Assembly: GCA_030403585.1 (NCBI GenBank)
Contig: JAUEPE010000046.1
Span: 1 to 52,834 of the forward strand
Length of the DNA: 52,834 nucleotides
Reading direction: 5' to 3'
Source of the DNA: Frankia sp. RB7
GTDB taxonomy: Bacteria; Pseudomonadota; Alphaproteobacteria; Rhizobiales; Xanthobacteraceae
The position numbers and the translations under genes were made by a program. Below are positions 25,315 through 32,736 of the stretch, piece by piece. The notes under the pieces were generated by a model. That model worked only from the letters and a program-made list of their open reading frames with translations, did not search any database and was not told where the DNA came from. Each line of letters begins with the position of its first letter. Within the stretch, counting starts at the first letter, position 1.

Positions 25315-25926
25315 CTATCGCTCGGCGAACGCGAGCTTGGCACCTAACAGGGCAAAACCAGCCGCAAAGGAGCGGCGCAGCCAGGCCATCACGCCGGGGC
25401 GGGAGATGACGCGCTTGCGCACCGCCGCCGCGCAGAGGCCGTAGACGACGAACACCACGAAGGTCATCGCCATGAAGGCGCCGCTCAATTCCAGCATCCG
25501 CGCCAGCATGGAAGCCTCGTCCGCCGGGATGAACTGCGGCAGGAAGGCGAGGAAGAAAATCGAGAGCTTTGGGTTGAGGATGTTGATCAGGAAGCCGGTG
25601 ACGATGACCCGGCCGATCGAGCGTTCCTTGATATCAGCCTCGACCGCGAGCGCTCCGGTTTCGCGCAGCGCCTGCCAGGACATGTAGAGCAGATAGGCCA
25701 CGCCGCACCATTTCAGCGCGGCAAAGGCCAGCGCGCTGGTGTGCAGCACGGCGGCGAGACCAAGCATCGCCGCGATCATGTGCGGCACGATCCCCAGCGT
25801 ACACCCGAAGGCCGCCGCCACGCTGGCGCGCGAGCCGCGCGTGAGCGCGGCAGCCAGGGTGTAGAGCACGCCGGTGCCGGGCGACGCCACGACGATGAGC
25901 GAGGTGAGCAGGAAGGACCAGGACAT
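25315..25926 (-). CDS. LysE/RhtB-family amino-acid exporter
   Basis: 203 residues and about six membrane helices. The family start WSFLLTSLIVVASPGTGVLY (a P-G-x-G-x-L-Y signature), a GIVPHMIAAMLGLAAVL helix, a VAYLLYMSWQALRE motif and the NPKLSIFFLAFLPQF motif in the middle identify LysE-type translocators. They export amino acids or analogues through the inner membrane using the proton gradient. Substrate unknown; homoserine lactones and threonine are typical for close relatives. A second LysE paralogue lies at 42.1–42.7 kb. No adjacent LysG-type regulator. Confidence 0.9.
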   Translation of the reverse strand: MSWSFLLTSLIVVASPGTGVLYTLAAALTRGSRASVAAAFGCTLGIVPHMIAAMLGLAAVLHTSALAFAALKWCGVAYLLYMSWQALRETGALAVEADIKERSIGRVIVTGFLINILNPKLSIFFLAFLPQFIPADEASMLARMLELSGAFMAMTFVVFVVYGLCAAAVRKRVISRPGVMAWLRRSFAAGFALLGAKLAFAER

Positions 25927-26016
25927 GCCTCGTCCCTACCACCCCTGACGCTTGCCGAGAAGTCACGACAGGGTCAGCGGCGCCGCCAGACAGGGAAACC
26001 AAAGCGCGAACGCACC

Positions 26017-26391
26017 TCAGTTCAGCTGGGCGATCTCGGCTTCCCGCAGCACATCAAGCGGCGTCCACGGCTTGGCCCAGAACTTTGCGCCATCGGGCAA
26101 AGACTGCATCAACGGGCGGCCCGAGGTGACGACGACGTCGAGCTTCGGATTGCGGCCCTTGGCGACGTGGGCAAGCTCGACGCCGCTCATGCGTCCGGCG
26201 AGCTGCACATCGGTCAGCATCAGGCAAAGCGCGCCGGCGTTCTTGTCCAGCACACGCTCGGCCGCTTCTGCACTCTCACACTGGATGACCTGATACCCGC
26301 TCTCTTCCAGCAGGAGGCTCAGCATTTCCCGCTGCATGGCGTCGTCCTCAACGATCAACGCGGTCGCTTGATATGGCTGGGCCTGTCCCAT
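26017..26391 (-). CDS. Single-domain response regulator receiver protein
   Basis: 124 residues, only a CheY-like receiver. The acidic pocket E15-D16-D17 (VEDD), the phospho-acceptor D61 (LMLTDVQL), the switch Thr/Ser in VVTSG and the conserved Lys-Pro near the end (FWAKPW) are all visible. With no output domain it acts by protein contact or as a phosphate sink. No kinase gene is adjacent; the hybrid kinase at 46.9 kb has its own receiver. FWAKPWTPLDVLRE closely resembles receivers found fused to hybrid kinases in rhizobia. Confidence 0.88.
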   Translation of the reverse strand: MGQAQPYQATALIVEDDAMQREMLSLLLEESGYQVIQCESAEAAERVLDKNAGALCLMLTDVQLAGRMSGVELAHVAKGRNPKLDVVVTSGRPLMQSLPDGAKFWAKPWTPLDVLREAEIAQLN

Positions 26392-26517
26392 CTGGCTGCT
26401 CCAATGCTCGAATCCGCTTCAAGTAACGAGAGTTAAGGGGGCGGGAGGCGATATGGTTCGGTTCCATACTGAAAATATGTACATTGAAGTTCCATTTCGA
26501 GATTGAGGGAGCCAACC

Positions 26518-27348
26518 ATGACTGCGATTCGCGGCGCCGCCGCCATCACCGGAGCGGCGAGCGGCATCGGCCGTGCGCTGGCGATCGAGCTGGCAAGCCG
26601 CGGCTGCGACCTCGCGCTCGCCGATCGCGACGAGGGAGGCTTGAAGAGCCTCGCCGCCGAAATCGGCGCTCAGCGCAAGATCAGCCTGCATCGCGTCGAT
26701 GTCAGCAAGCCCGCTGACATCGCGCAATTCGCGCGCGAGGCGATTGCGGCGCATCCCGCGCTCAACATCCTCGTCAACAATGCCGGCGTGGCGCTGCTCG
26801 GGCAGTTCGAGGAGATCGACCAGTCGCAGATGGACTGGCTGTTCGACATCAATTTCTGGGGCGTGGTGCACGGCACGCGCGCCTTCCTGCCGCACCTGAA
26901 GACGCGCCCCGAGGCGCATATCGTCAATGTCTCCTCGATCTTCGGCATCATCGCGCCGCCGGGACAATCGGCCTATGCGGCGGCGAAGTTCGCGGTGCGC
27001 GGCTTTTCCGAGAGCGTGCGGCATGAGCTTGCGATCGCGGGCAGCCCCGTCAGACTGTCGGTGGTGCATCCCGGCGGCGTCGCCACGAGCATCGCTCGCT
27101 CATCGCGCACCGGCGTTGGCGTCACCGACAATGCCCGCCGCGTGCAGATGATCGACCGGTTCGAGACTGCCGCACGGACCACACCGAAGGACGCCGCGCT
27201 CCGCATCATCAGGGGCATCGAGAGAAACGAGCCGCGTATCCTGATCGGCAACGATGCAAGGTTCATGGACATCCTGCAGCGCTTCCGCCCGGGCACGTAT
27301 TGGGCGCCGTTGCAGCGGCGGCTGGCGAAGATGGCCAAGGGGAAGTAG
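26518..27348 (+). CDS. Short-chain dehydrogenase/reductase (SDR), classical type
   Basis: 276 residues from ATG 26518 (GAGGGAG upstream). Cofactor motif TGAASGIG at 11–18, NNAG around 90, and the catalytic Y153-x-x-x-K157 with a preceding serine pair (NVSSIFGII). It oxidises or reduces a hydroxyl/keto group with NAD(P); the substrate cannot be read. The acidic residue after strand 2 (ALADRDEGG) leans toward NAD use. No obvious operon partner. Confidence 0.9.
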   Translation: MTAIRGAAAITGAASGIGRALAIELASRGCDLALADRDEGGLKSLAAEIGAQRKISLHRVDVSKPADIAQFAREAIAAHPALNILVNNAGVALLGQFEEIDQSQMDWLFDINFWGVVHGTRAFLPHLKTRPEAHIVNVSSIFGIIAPPGQSAYAAAKFAVRGFSESVRHELAIAGSPVRLSVVHPGGVATSIARSSRTGVGVTDNARRVQMIDRFETAARTTPKDAALRIIRGIERNEPRILIGNDARFMDILQRFRPGTYWAPLQRRLAKMAKGK

Positions 27349-27398
27349 TGGGGCGCGATGCTCGCAATGACGGGTGTGGTTGGTAGCGCAAGCCCGCC

Positions 27399-28205
27399 CT
27401 ACTGCCCCACCAGCCGATCCGCAAAATAGCCGATCGTCTTTCGATAAATCACCGCCCTGTTCCACTCGCGCATCGCGTCGAAATTGGCTGAGCCTTCGTC
27501 GTAGGGCTGGCCCATCTTGAAGCCGTTGGAGTGCAGCAGGTTCGCGGTCGAGGCGAGCACGTCGGGCACGCTGTGGCGGAGATCGACATGGCCGTCGCCG
27601 TCGAAATCGACGCCGTATTTGATGTAGGACGACGGCAGGAACTGGGTCTGGCCGATCTCGCCGGCATAGGCGCCGATGAGGTCGCGCAGCGGCAGGTCGC
27701 CGCGCTGCACGATCTTGAGCGCGGCGAGCAGTTCACCCTGGAACAGCTCGGTGCGGCGGCAATCATGCGCGAGCGTCGCAAGCGTACGGATCACCGGCAG
27801 CTTGCCGATGTCGCCCTTGCCGAAATCGCTCTCCAGGCCCCAGATCGCGACCAGGATCTGCCGCGGCACGCCGAACTGCTGCTCGATGCGCGAGAGCAGC
27901 GCGGCGTGGCGTTGCAGCAGCGCACGCCCGCCATTGATGCGGCCGGGCCCGACGCGGGTCGAGACATACTGCTCGAAGCTTTTGTTGAACGTGTAGCGCT
28001 GGCGCCGGTCGAAGGCGAGCACGGCGCCATCCTGGGTGATGCCGCCAAACGCCGCGCTGGTCACGCCCGCCGAGACGCCGGCGGCCTGCGCCTCCGCCGT
28101 CATGCCGGCGACAAAACTGTTGAAGTCGCCGCCGCAACGCGCGGCCTCGGCCGACCCGCCGGCCAGACAAACGATGGAAGCGACGGCGAGAGCGTATCTC
28201 AACAT
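27399..28205 (-). CDS. Lytic murein transglycosylase (MltB-like)
   Basis: 268 residues with a signal peptide (MLRYALAVASIVCLAGGSAEA) followed by the SLT_2/MltB domain. The catalytic glutamate is E125 in IWGLESDFGK. Other family marks are LPVIRTLATLAHDCRRTE, IGQTQFLPSSYIKYGVDFDG and GHVDLRHSVPDVLASTANLL. It cleaves peptidoglycan between MurNAc and GlcNAc, leaving the 1,6-anhydro product, in the periplasm. There is no lipobox, so it is probably soluble rather than an outer-membrane lipoprotein like E. coli MltB. Typical peptidoglycan-binding C-terminal domain is absent. Confidence 0.92.
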   Translation of the reverse strand: MLRYALAVASIVCLAGGSAEAARCGGDFNSFVAGMTAEAQAAGVSAGVTSAAFGGITQDGAVLAFDRRQRYTFNKSFEQYVSTRVGPGRINGGRALLQRHAALLSRIEQQFGVPRQILVAIWGLESDFGKGDIGKLPVIRTLATLAHDCRRTELFQGELLAALKIVQRGDLPLRDLIGAYAGEIGQTQFLPSSYIKYGVDFDGDGHVDLRHSVPDVLASTANLLHSNGFKMGQPYDEGSANFDAMREWNRAVIYRKTIGYFADRLVGQ

Positions 28206-28576
28206 GCGGGAAAATCCTCAGGGACCATGCGTGGAAGGCAGCGCGCAATCATGCCCGGGAACGGGATTCGCGTCAAAGCGGTGCCCGCGACCATTTGCGC
28301 CGAAACAAAAACCGCAAAACAACCCCATGCACAGTAGGAGCTCAGCGACGACAACTGCTCTTTTTCCGAATCTTGGTTGACCCGTCGGGCAAAACAGGGG
28401 TATAGTGGCAACATCACAAACTCCGGACGTTCGCACCTGCCCAACCGGATCGCACGGGCGGCGTGAAAGCGATTTTTTCGGCCATCGGCAAGCGGATGGC
28501 CGCCGGGGAGAACCGGCGGCGCTGCGTGCGCGACTAACGCCTGCGCCCCATTCCCTTGAACCCATAGAGAGTGCCG
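28206..28576. other. Intergenic region between mltB-like and ompA-like genes
   Basis: About 370 bp between divergent genes. It contains the promoter for the OmpA-like gene described separately; otherwise I see no gene, repeat or RNA. Confidence 0.4.
28377..28406 (+). promoter_or_regulatory. Candidate sigma-70 promoter of the OmpA-like gene
   Basis: TTGACC (28377–28382), an 18-bp spacer, then TATAGT (28401–28406). The first codon lies 170 bp downstream, so a long 5' leader would result. Confidence 0.5.
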
Positions 28577-29515
28577 ATGCCCGCGCCGAAACACATCCTC
28601 GGATCGCTTGTCCTTGCCGCCCTACTCTCCCTTCAAGCCCCGGCCTCCGCCCAGACGCGCGATGTGCCGGGCGCGCGCGACTACCCCGGCATTGGCCGCT
28701 TCGCCGGCAGTGTCGCCACGGCTTACGTGGTGAAGGATTTTGACGCGACACGGATGCAGGCGGCCGCCTTCAAGGACGGCCAGCCGACCGATGCGCGGCG
28801 GCTGGAGGGCCGCATCGTCCGTATCGCCTATCGCACCAATCCCGGCCCCTCGATCCTGGAAGTGTCGCGCAATTTCGAGGCGCAGTTGGCCAAGGCCGGC
28901 TACGAGACCCTGCTGGCCTGTGACACCGACGCCTGCGGCGCCATTCCGTTCACCGAGGCCATCGACACGCTGCCGGTCCCTCAGATGTGGGTCGACGGCT
29001 TCAACTATCACTATTTTGCCGGTCGCAAGACCGAGGGCGGCCGCGAGACCTATGCCAGCGTCATCGTCAGCCAAAACAACCAGGACATCACTACGCAGGT
29101 CACCATCGCCGAGCTCGGTGCCATCGCCAACAAGATGGTCGACGCGGCTGCGATGGCGAAAGGCCTTGGCGAGACCGGCCACATTGCGCTTTACGGCATC
29201 TATTTTGACACTGACAAGGCGGTGCTGAAACCGGAGAGCCGGCCGACGCTGGAGCAGATCGCAAAGCTGCTGACGAGCCAGCCGCAGCTCAACGTCTTCA
29301 TCGTCGGCCACACCGACAGCCAGGGCGCCTATGAATACAATCTCGATCTCTCGAAGCGACGTGCAGAGGCGGTCGCGGCCGAGCTGGTGAAGAGTTTTCG
29401 GATTACGCAAGCACGGCTGCGCACCGCCGGCGTCGGATTGCTGGCGCCTGTCGGCTCCAACGCAACTGACGCCGGCCGAGCGCTGAACCGACGCGTGGAA
29501 CTCGTGGCGCCGTGA
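28577..29515 (+). CDS. OmpA-family cell-envelope protein
   Basis: 312 residues from ATG 28577 (GTG 28571 is also possible). A signal peptide ends at ASAQ. The first ~180 mature residues (a beta-rich domain with AYVVKDFDATRMQ and SILEVSRNFEAQL) resemble the unnamed N-terminal domain often joined to OmpA. The C-terminal ~110 residues are the peptidoglycan-binding OmpA domain, with IYFDTDKAVLKPES, FIVGHTDSQGAYEYNLDLS and the final ALNRRVEL. It would tether the outer membrane or a periplasmic complex to peptidoglycan. No beta-barrel is visible. A candidate promoter lies 170 bp upstream. Confidence 0.88.
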   Translation: MPAPKHILGSLVLAALLSLQAPASAQTRDVPGARDYPGIGRFAGSVATAYVVKDFDATRMQAAAFKDGQPTDARRLEGRIVRIAYRTNPGPSILEVSRNFEAQLAKAGYETLLACDTDACGAIPFTEAIDTLPVPQMWVDGFNYHYFAGRKTEGGRETYASVIVSQNNQDITTQVTIAELGAIANKMVDAAAMAKGLGETGHIALYGIYFDTDKAVLKPESRPTLEQIAKLLTSQPQLNVFIVGHTDSQGAYEYNLDLSKRRAEAVAAELVKSFRITQARLRTAGVGLLAPVGSNATDAGRALNRRVELVAP

Positions 29516-29649
29516 GGGCACCGTCATTCTGGAGCCCAACACAAGCGACCAATGTGATGTGTGCAACGCACGAACGACATCGACCTGCATGCGCTGGATG
29601 AGACCTCGTGCATACAACCAGGACGAAATGCCGATCTATCACCCTCACA

Positions 29650-29892
29650 ATGTGCATGCGCGCTCTCGATGCATTGCGAGAGCGTTGCAAGATGAACAAA
29701 CTATTTCGATGATCCAAGCATCTGCTTCGCGAAATTACTGGAACCGACGTTGACGTTCGCCGCATATCTGATGCGCTTGCTGCGACATCAACGCGACGAC
29801 AATTTATCTTGCCATCGCAGGGCGCAAGCGATAGCCTTCTATCTCAGGTTGTCGCCCTGCCAGCCCCGGGCGACGCTGAAGACCAAAAATAA
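29650..29892 (+). pseudogene. Possible broken gene with an in-frame TGA
   Basis: From ATG 29650 the frame reads like protein on both sides of a TGA at 29710–29712: MRALDALRERCKMNKLF before it and KHLLREITGTDVDVRRISDA after it, ending at TAA 29892. The product would be about 80 residues. Selenocysteine is unlikely, as no stem-loop of that type follows. A decayed gene or chance frames are both possible; an overlapping 64-codon frame (29559–29753) competes. Confidence 0.25.
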
Positions 29893-29921
29893 ACGGCGGG
29901 CTTTCGGCCCGCCGTTTATTT
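29887..29921. terminator. Bidirectional hairpin terminator
   Basis: A 15-bp perfect stem AAATAAACGGCGGGC/GCCCGCCGTTTATTT with a 5-base loop, A/T-rich at its foot on both sides. It probably ends transcription from the OmpA-like side. Its core recurs almost unchanged at 32662–32690. Confidence 0.8.
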
Positions 29922-30069
29922 GAGGGTCGGGGTCGCATCGGACCTTACCGAGCGCTCGGCGCTCCCCGGGCAAACAAATCGCCAAATGACGCGCAGAAAG
30001 CTGCTGGATTGACGCTGGCGGCTGTCAAAGTCATTTGACTGCGGCGCCCTGATCGACGAAAAGCCCGCC

Positions 30070-30306
30070 ATGGCCAAGAAACCCGGAACCAATCCCAAAG
30101 GCGAATTCGCCTTTTTCAACGTCTTCTACGAAGACGGCTCCCAGCGCTCGAACCGGCGCGTGCCGTCGGAGCTGCTCGGAGGCCTCGATGGCGACGAGCC
30201 CGCCCGCGCCTTCATCATGGAGCAGGACCGCGAGATCGCGGAAAAATCCGGCCGCCCGCCACTCGAGATCAAAAACCTCGACCGGGTTGGGGCGAAGAAG
30301 AAGTAG
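30070..30306 (+). CDS. Small conserved hypothetical protein
   Basis: 78 residues, basic at both ends (MAKKPGTNPKGEFAFFNVFY at the front, GAKKK at the end), with an EDGSQRSNRRVPSELLGG centre and a helical REIAEKSG segment. No signal peptide, cysteine or known motif. The layout resembles short uncharacterised proteins common in Bradyrhizobium. A degenerate copy of its last residues lies 490 bp downstream (30747–30797). Confidence 0.75.
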   Translation: MAKKPGTNPKGEFAFFNVFYEDGSQRSNRRVPSELLGGLDGDEPARAFIMEQDREIAEKSGRPPLEIKNLDRVGAKKK

Positions 30307-30324
30307 GACGACCCAGGCGGGCTC

Positions 30325-30702
30325 TCACCAACGCCCGCACCATTTGTTCCAGGCAAATAGCAGATCGGCAAACCGGTCGTAGACAAACCGCGTGAACGGC
30401 AGCGCTACGCGATTGCCGAAAAGCGCCGCAAGCCACCCCTTCCCCGGCGTCAACCGCCACAGCGCGATCGCGACATCCGCGCCGACGATGAGCCGCCCGG
30501 CCTCGTCGGTCGCATGCAGGCGGCGCCTGATGTCGTCGAGCGAGGCGCCAAAGTGTGCGAGTGCGTCGGGCTGCTCGTTGATATCCCTGAAGTCGACGGC
30601 ACCGCTACGCACCAGCGCCAACAGCTTGTTGCGCTGCCAATCGATGCCGGCATCGCAGACGGGGCAGCGGGTGTTGTAGTAGACGGTGAGATGGGTAGGC
30701 AT
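30325..30702 (-). CDS. DCC1-like thiol-disulfide oxidoreductase family protein (DUF393)
   Basis: 125 residues opening with LTVYYNTRCPVCDAGIDW, the thioredoxin-like Cys-x-x-Cys signature of the DCC family, followed by HATDEAGRLIVGADVAIALW and a membrane-leaning WLAALFGNRVALPFTRFVYD. Members often sit beside electron-transfer or membrane proteins; their redox partner here is unknown. The gene converges with the preceding 78-residue gene, whose stop is 18 bp from this one's stop. Confidence 0.88.
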   Translation of the reverse strand: MPTHLTVYYNTRCPVCDAGIDWQRNKLLALVRSGAVDFRDINEQPDALAHFGASLDDIRRRLHATDEAGRLIVGADVAIALWRLTPGKGWLAALFGNRVALPFTRFVYDRFADLLFAWNKWCGRW

Positions 30703-30746
30703 CGATGCGCCTTTCGCGTCGTAAGTATAGTCCGAGATAAAGCCAG

Positions 30747-30797
30747 ATGGAGATTGAGCGTATCGAGCGGGTTGGGGCGAAGCCGTCGGCGAGGTAG
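30747..30797 (+). pseudogene. Degenerate copy of the 3' end of the 78-residue gene
   Basis: Reads MEIERIERVGAKPSAR and stops, against LEIKNLDRVGAKKK at the end of the gene at 30070–30306; a run of 15 bases (CGGGTTGGGGCGAAG) is identical. It looks like a leftover of a duplication or an insertion event around the DCC gene. Confidence 0.45.
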
Positions 30798-30933
30798 CCC
30801 CTTACTTCGGCTTGTGAACAAGTCGGAAAACCAACCCAATTTTGGGTCGGCTCTCTTTCAACTCTTGCGCGAATCGGATCGCGCCCCTAGCTCTCACAAT
30901 GTTGGCAATCGCTTCTTTTCCGAAAGCGGCCTC

Positions 30934-31032
30934 ACGACGGTGATCTGTCAAGAGCCGAGCGTGTCGCGCGCAAGCGTGGCAGCTGCAAAGCTCCAAGACC
31001 CAGCAGATGCGTCTTTGACCATCTGGTGGCGC
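30934..31032 (+). repeat. 99-bp direct repeat, copy 1
   Basis: Identical to copy 2 (31236–31334) except for A at 30951 against C at 31253. The unit has 33 stop-free codons in one frame (TTVICQEPSVSRASVAAAKL and onward). Confidence 0.97.
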
Positions 31033-31235
31033 GGCAGAACAACGGAGGTGTCAATGTCCGTGGTGCGTAACGCTAAGAGGCGGACTATTGATAATTGTGA
31101 CGGAGCGCCGAAGGGGCGGGGCGGTGCGCTGATACCGTTCGTTCATGGTTTGTTCTTTCGTTGCTTGCGGGAGCTTGCCTGGCGAACAACTTGATCGCTG
31201 GGTCTGGTGGCGGCTTCACCGTCGCGATTGACCAG

Positions 31236-31334
31236 ACGACGGTGATCTGTCACGAGCCGAGCGTGTCGCGCGCAAGCGTGGCAGCTGCAAAGCTCCAAGA
31301 CCCAGCAGATGCGTCTTTGACCATCTGGTGGCGC
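31236..31334 (+). repeat. 99-bp direct repeat, copy 2
   Basis: Second copy, offset 302 bp from the first, ending 57 bp before the reverse transcriptase start. The single difference from copy 1 is C at 31253. Confidence 0.97.
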
Positions 31335-31391
31335 CAGTTCTAGCAAGCTTAGGTGCACCAACATCCTCGATCCTGAGCTTGTGCGAACGGC

Positions 31392-32627
31392 ATGATGCCG
31401 AGACCGACGAGAATACTTTCGAAGTCCAAGCTACGATTGGCTTGGAACGATTCTCGAGATTCCTCTCCAAGTGCTGGTCGACCAGGTGTCGACAACATAA
31501 CTGCATCAGCATTCGCCGCGAATCTGGACAACAATCTTTCCGTACTGGCCCGCAGACTGCAGCAAGGCCAATACGGGCCAGCCCCGCTCAAGGCTGTTTT
31601 TATTCCGAAGCCGAACTCGGATAAGGAGAGAATGATCTGCATCCCGACGGTGTGCGATCGCCTCGTCCAGCGAGCCATTATCATCTATCTCGATAAGAAT
31701 CGAAAATTCCCGATATACAACTCATCGTCGTTCGGCTTTTTACGCGACTTAGGAACGGAAGCCGCCATTAGAGCGACCGTTGGATATCGGCAATCTTATG
31801 ATTGGTGCCTCAAGACTGATATCGAGTCGTTCTTTGACAGAATACCGCGTCAATATCTCAAAGCTCGCGTAGGCAAAGCACTCGGCAAGCACAGCCTTGT
31901 TTCCATAATTTCCAAGGTAATTGATTGCGAGGTGAAGCCCACGATCTGGAATCGCTCCAAGATTTCAAAGCACGGCATACAACTGGGGCATGGCGTACGA
32001 CAAGGAATGCCATTATCGCCAATCTTGGCGAACCTCGTGCTTTCAGAATTTGATAGCCGCATGGAATATCTTGGCATGAAGATGGTCCGCTACGCTGACG
32101 ACATAGCGGCATTTTTTGAAACCAAGGAAGAAGCCCAAGAAGGTCATAAGATACTCAGTGACACTCTAGCTCGCATCAGCTTGTCGATCCCAGGCATAAG
32201 CGATGAGTCCAAGACGCAGCTTCTCGGTCCAGACGATCCAATCGACTTCCTTGGCAGAGAAATTGTTAGAGTGGGAGACGACAAGCAGGCTGTCTGGCGA
32301 GTTGCCAATAAGCAGATCCGAAAGATCGTACGCAAGCTAGAGGAAGAATACACCATGCACGCTCGCATGAAGGCCGACAGTAATTTTCAAGAAACGGTCA
32401 TCGACGTTTGGGATTCGATTTCCGCATACTTCTCGATTTACAAAGGCGCTTACAACTTCGTCTCGCTTGATTCCGCGCTTCGCGGAACTTCGCGAAAGAT
32501 AATCGGCGATATTTTTCTCGATCTTTTCGGAGAAAATGCTCTTTCTCGTTTAACCGCCGAGCAACGAAAATTTCTCGGCATGAGTCATGTCGATTTCGAC
32601 GAAACGAATAGCGATCTTTTTGCTTAG
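31392..32627 (+). CDS. Stand-alone reverse transcriptase (group II-like / unknown-group, possibly defence-related)
   Basis: 411 residues (a second ATG follows at once). RT motifs in order: GRPGVDNIT (29–37), ERMICIPTVCDRLVQRAI (79–96), TDIESFFD (142–149), RQGMPLSPILANLVL (203–217), YADD at 234–237 and DFLG at 285–288. A helical thumb-like end follows (WDSISAYFSIYKGAYNFVSL). No HNH or DNA-binding domain, no Cas1 fusion, and no retron NAxxH or VTG motifs seen. Motif 4 is QG-x-x-LSP, not the SQ of diversity-generating elements, and no group II intron domain V follows. GC is visibly below that of the neighbours, as in acquired DNA. Direct repeats lie just upstream. It converges on rpoD. Confidence 0.9.
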   Translation: MMPRPTRILSKSKLRLAWNDSRDSSPSAGRPGVDNITASAFAANLDNNLSVLARRLQQGQYGPAPLKAVFIPKPNSDKERMICIPTVCDRLVQRAIIIYLDKNRKFPIYNSSSFGFLRDLGTEAAIRATVGYRQSYDWCLKTDIESFFDRIPRQYLKARVGKALGKHSLVSIISKVIDCEVKPTIWNRSKISKHGIQLGHGVRQGMPLSPILANLVLSEFDSRMEYLGMKMVRYADDIAAFFETKEEAQEGHKILSDTLARISLSIPGISDESKTQLLGPDDPIDFLGREIVRVGDDKQAVWRVANKQIRKIVRKLEEEYTMHARMKADSNFQETVIDVWDSISAYFSIYKGAYNFVSLDSALRGTSRKIIGDIFLDLFGENALSRLTAEQRKFLGMSHVDFDETNSDLFA

Positions 32628-32661
32628 TTCGAGCTTGGCAGATTCCCTATCCCGAAGTGAG

Positions 32662-32690
32662 AAAACGGCGGGCTTTTGGCCCGCCGTTTT
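32662..32690. terminator. Bidirectional terminator between the reverse transcriptase and rpoD
   Basis: Stem AAAACGGCGGGC/GCCCGCCGTTTT with a short T-rich loop, positioned between the two convergent genes. On the minus strand it would end rpoD. The core matches that at 29887–29921. Confidence 0.8.
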
Positions 32691-32701
32691 CGTTTAGATA
32701 G

Positions 32702-32724
32702 ATGCCCGGGCCAAGCCCGGGCAT
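32702..32724. repeat. REP-like palindrome
   Basis: ATGCCCGGGC, CAA, GCCCGGGCAT: a perfect 10-bp inverted repeat directly after rpoD's stop side. This motif is common between genes in Bradyrhizobium, to my recollection. Confidence 0.7.
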
Positions 32725-32736
32725 GACAATCCGAAA

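Larger units (their letters stand above)
29516..30069. other. Gene-poor region after the OmpA-like gene
   Basis: About 550 bp with lower GC than its neighbours. It holds a broken reading frame (29650–29892), a strong hairpin terminator (29887–29921) and the upstream region of a 78-codon gene. Nothing else is supported. Confidence 0.4.
30703..31391. other. Non-coding region upstream of the reverse transcriptase, with direct repeats
   Basis: About 690 bp with no gene I would support. It holds a degenerate 17-codon copy of a nearby gene's end (30747–30797), two 99-bp direct repeats, and 203 bp between them. A long frame (30514–31194) crosses it but overlaps the DCC gene on the other strand. The part next to the reverse transcriptase is where a structured RNA partner would be expected. 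Confidence 0.4.

Noticed and set aside
29710..29712. Selenocysteine codon
   Set aside because: No selenocysteine-insertion hairpin follows the TGA and the flanking frame has no known selenoprotein motif.
29559..29753. Fragment of a CRISPR-associated cas1 gene, suggested by MIQASASRNYW near the end
   Set aside because: The resemblance is about ten residues, no repeat array or other cas gene is present, and a competing frame overlaps.
30514..31194. A 226-codon plus-strand gene
   Set aside because: Its first third is antisense to the well-supported DCC-family gene and the rest covers repeat DNA; no ribosome site.
30934..31334. The 99-bp repeats as template and variable repeats of a diversity-generating retroelement
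   Set aside because: Only one base differs, there is no adenine-rich variable codon block, and RT motif 4 reads QG-x-x-LSP rather than the SQ form of DGR enzymes.
30703..32627. Retron with msr/msd
   Set aside because: I see neither the NAxxH and VTG motifs in the RT nor the flanking inverted repeats of a retron RNA.
31392..32690. Group II intron
   Set aside because: The RT has no HNH domain and no domain V or VI hairpin follows its stop; the next structure is a simple terminator.
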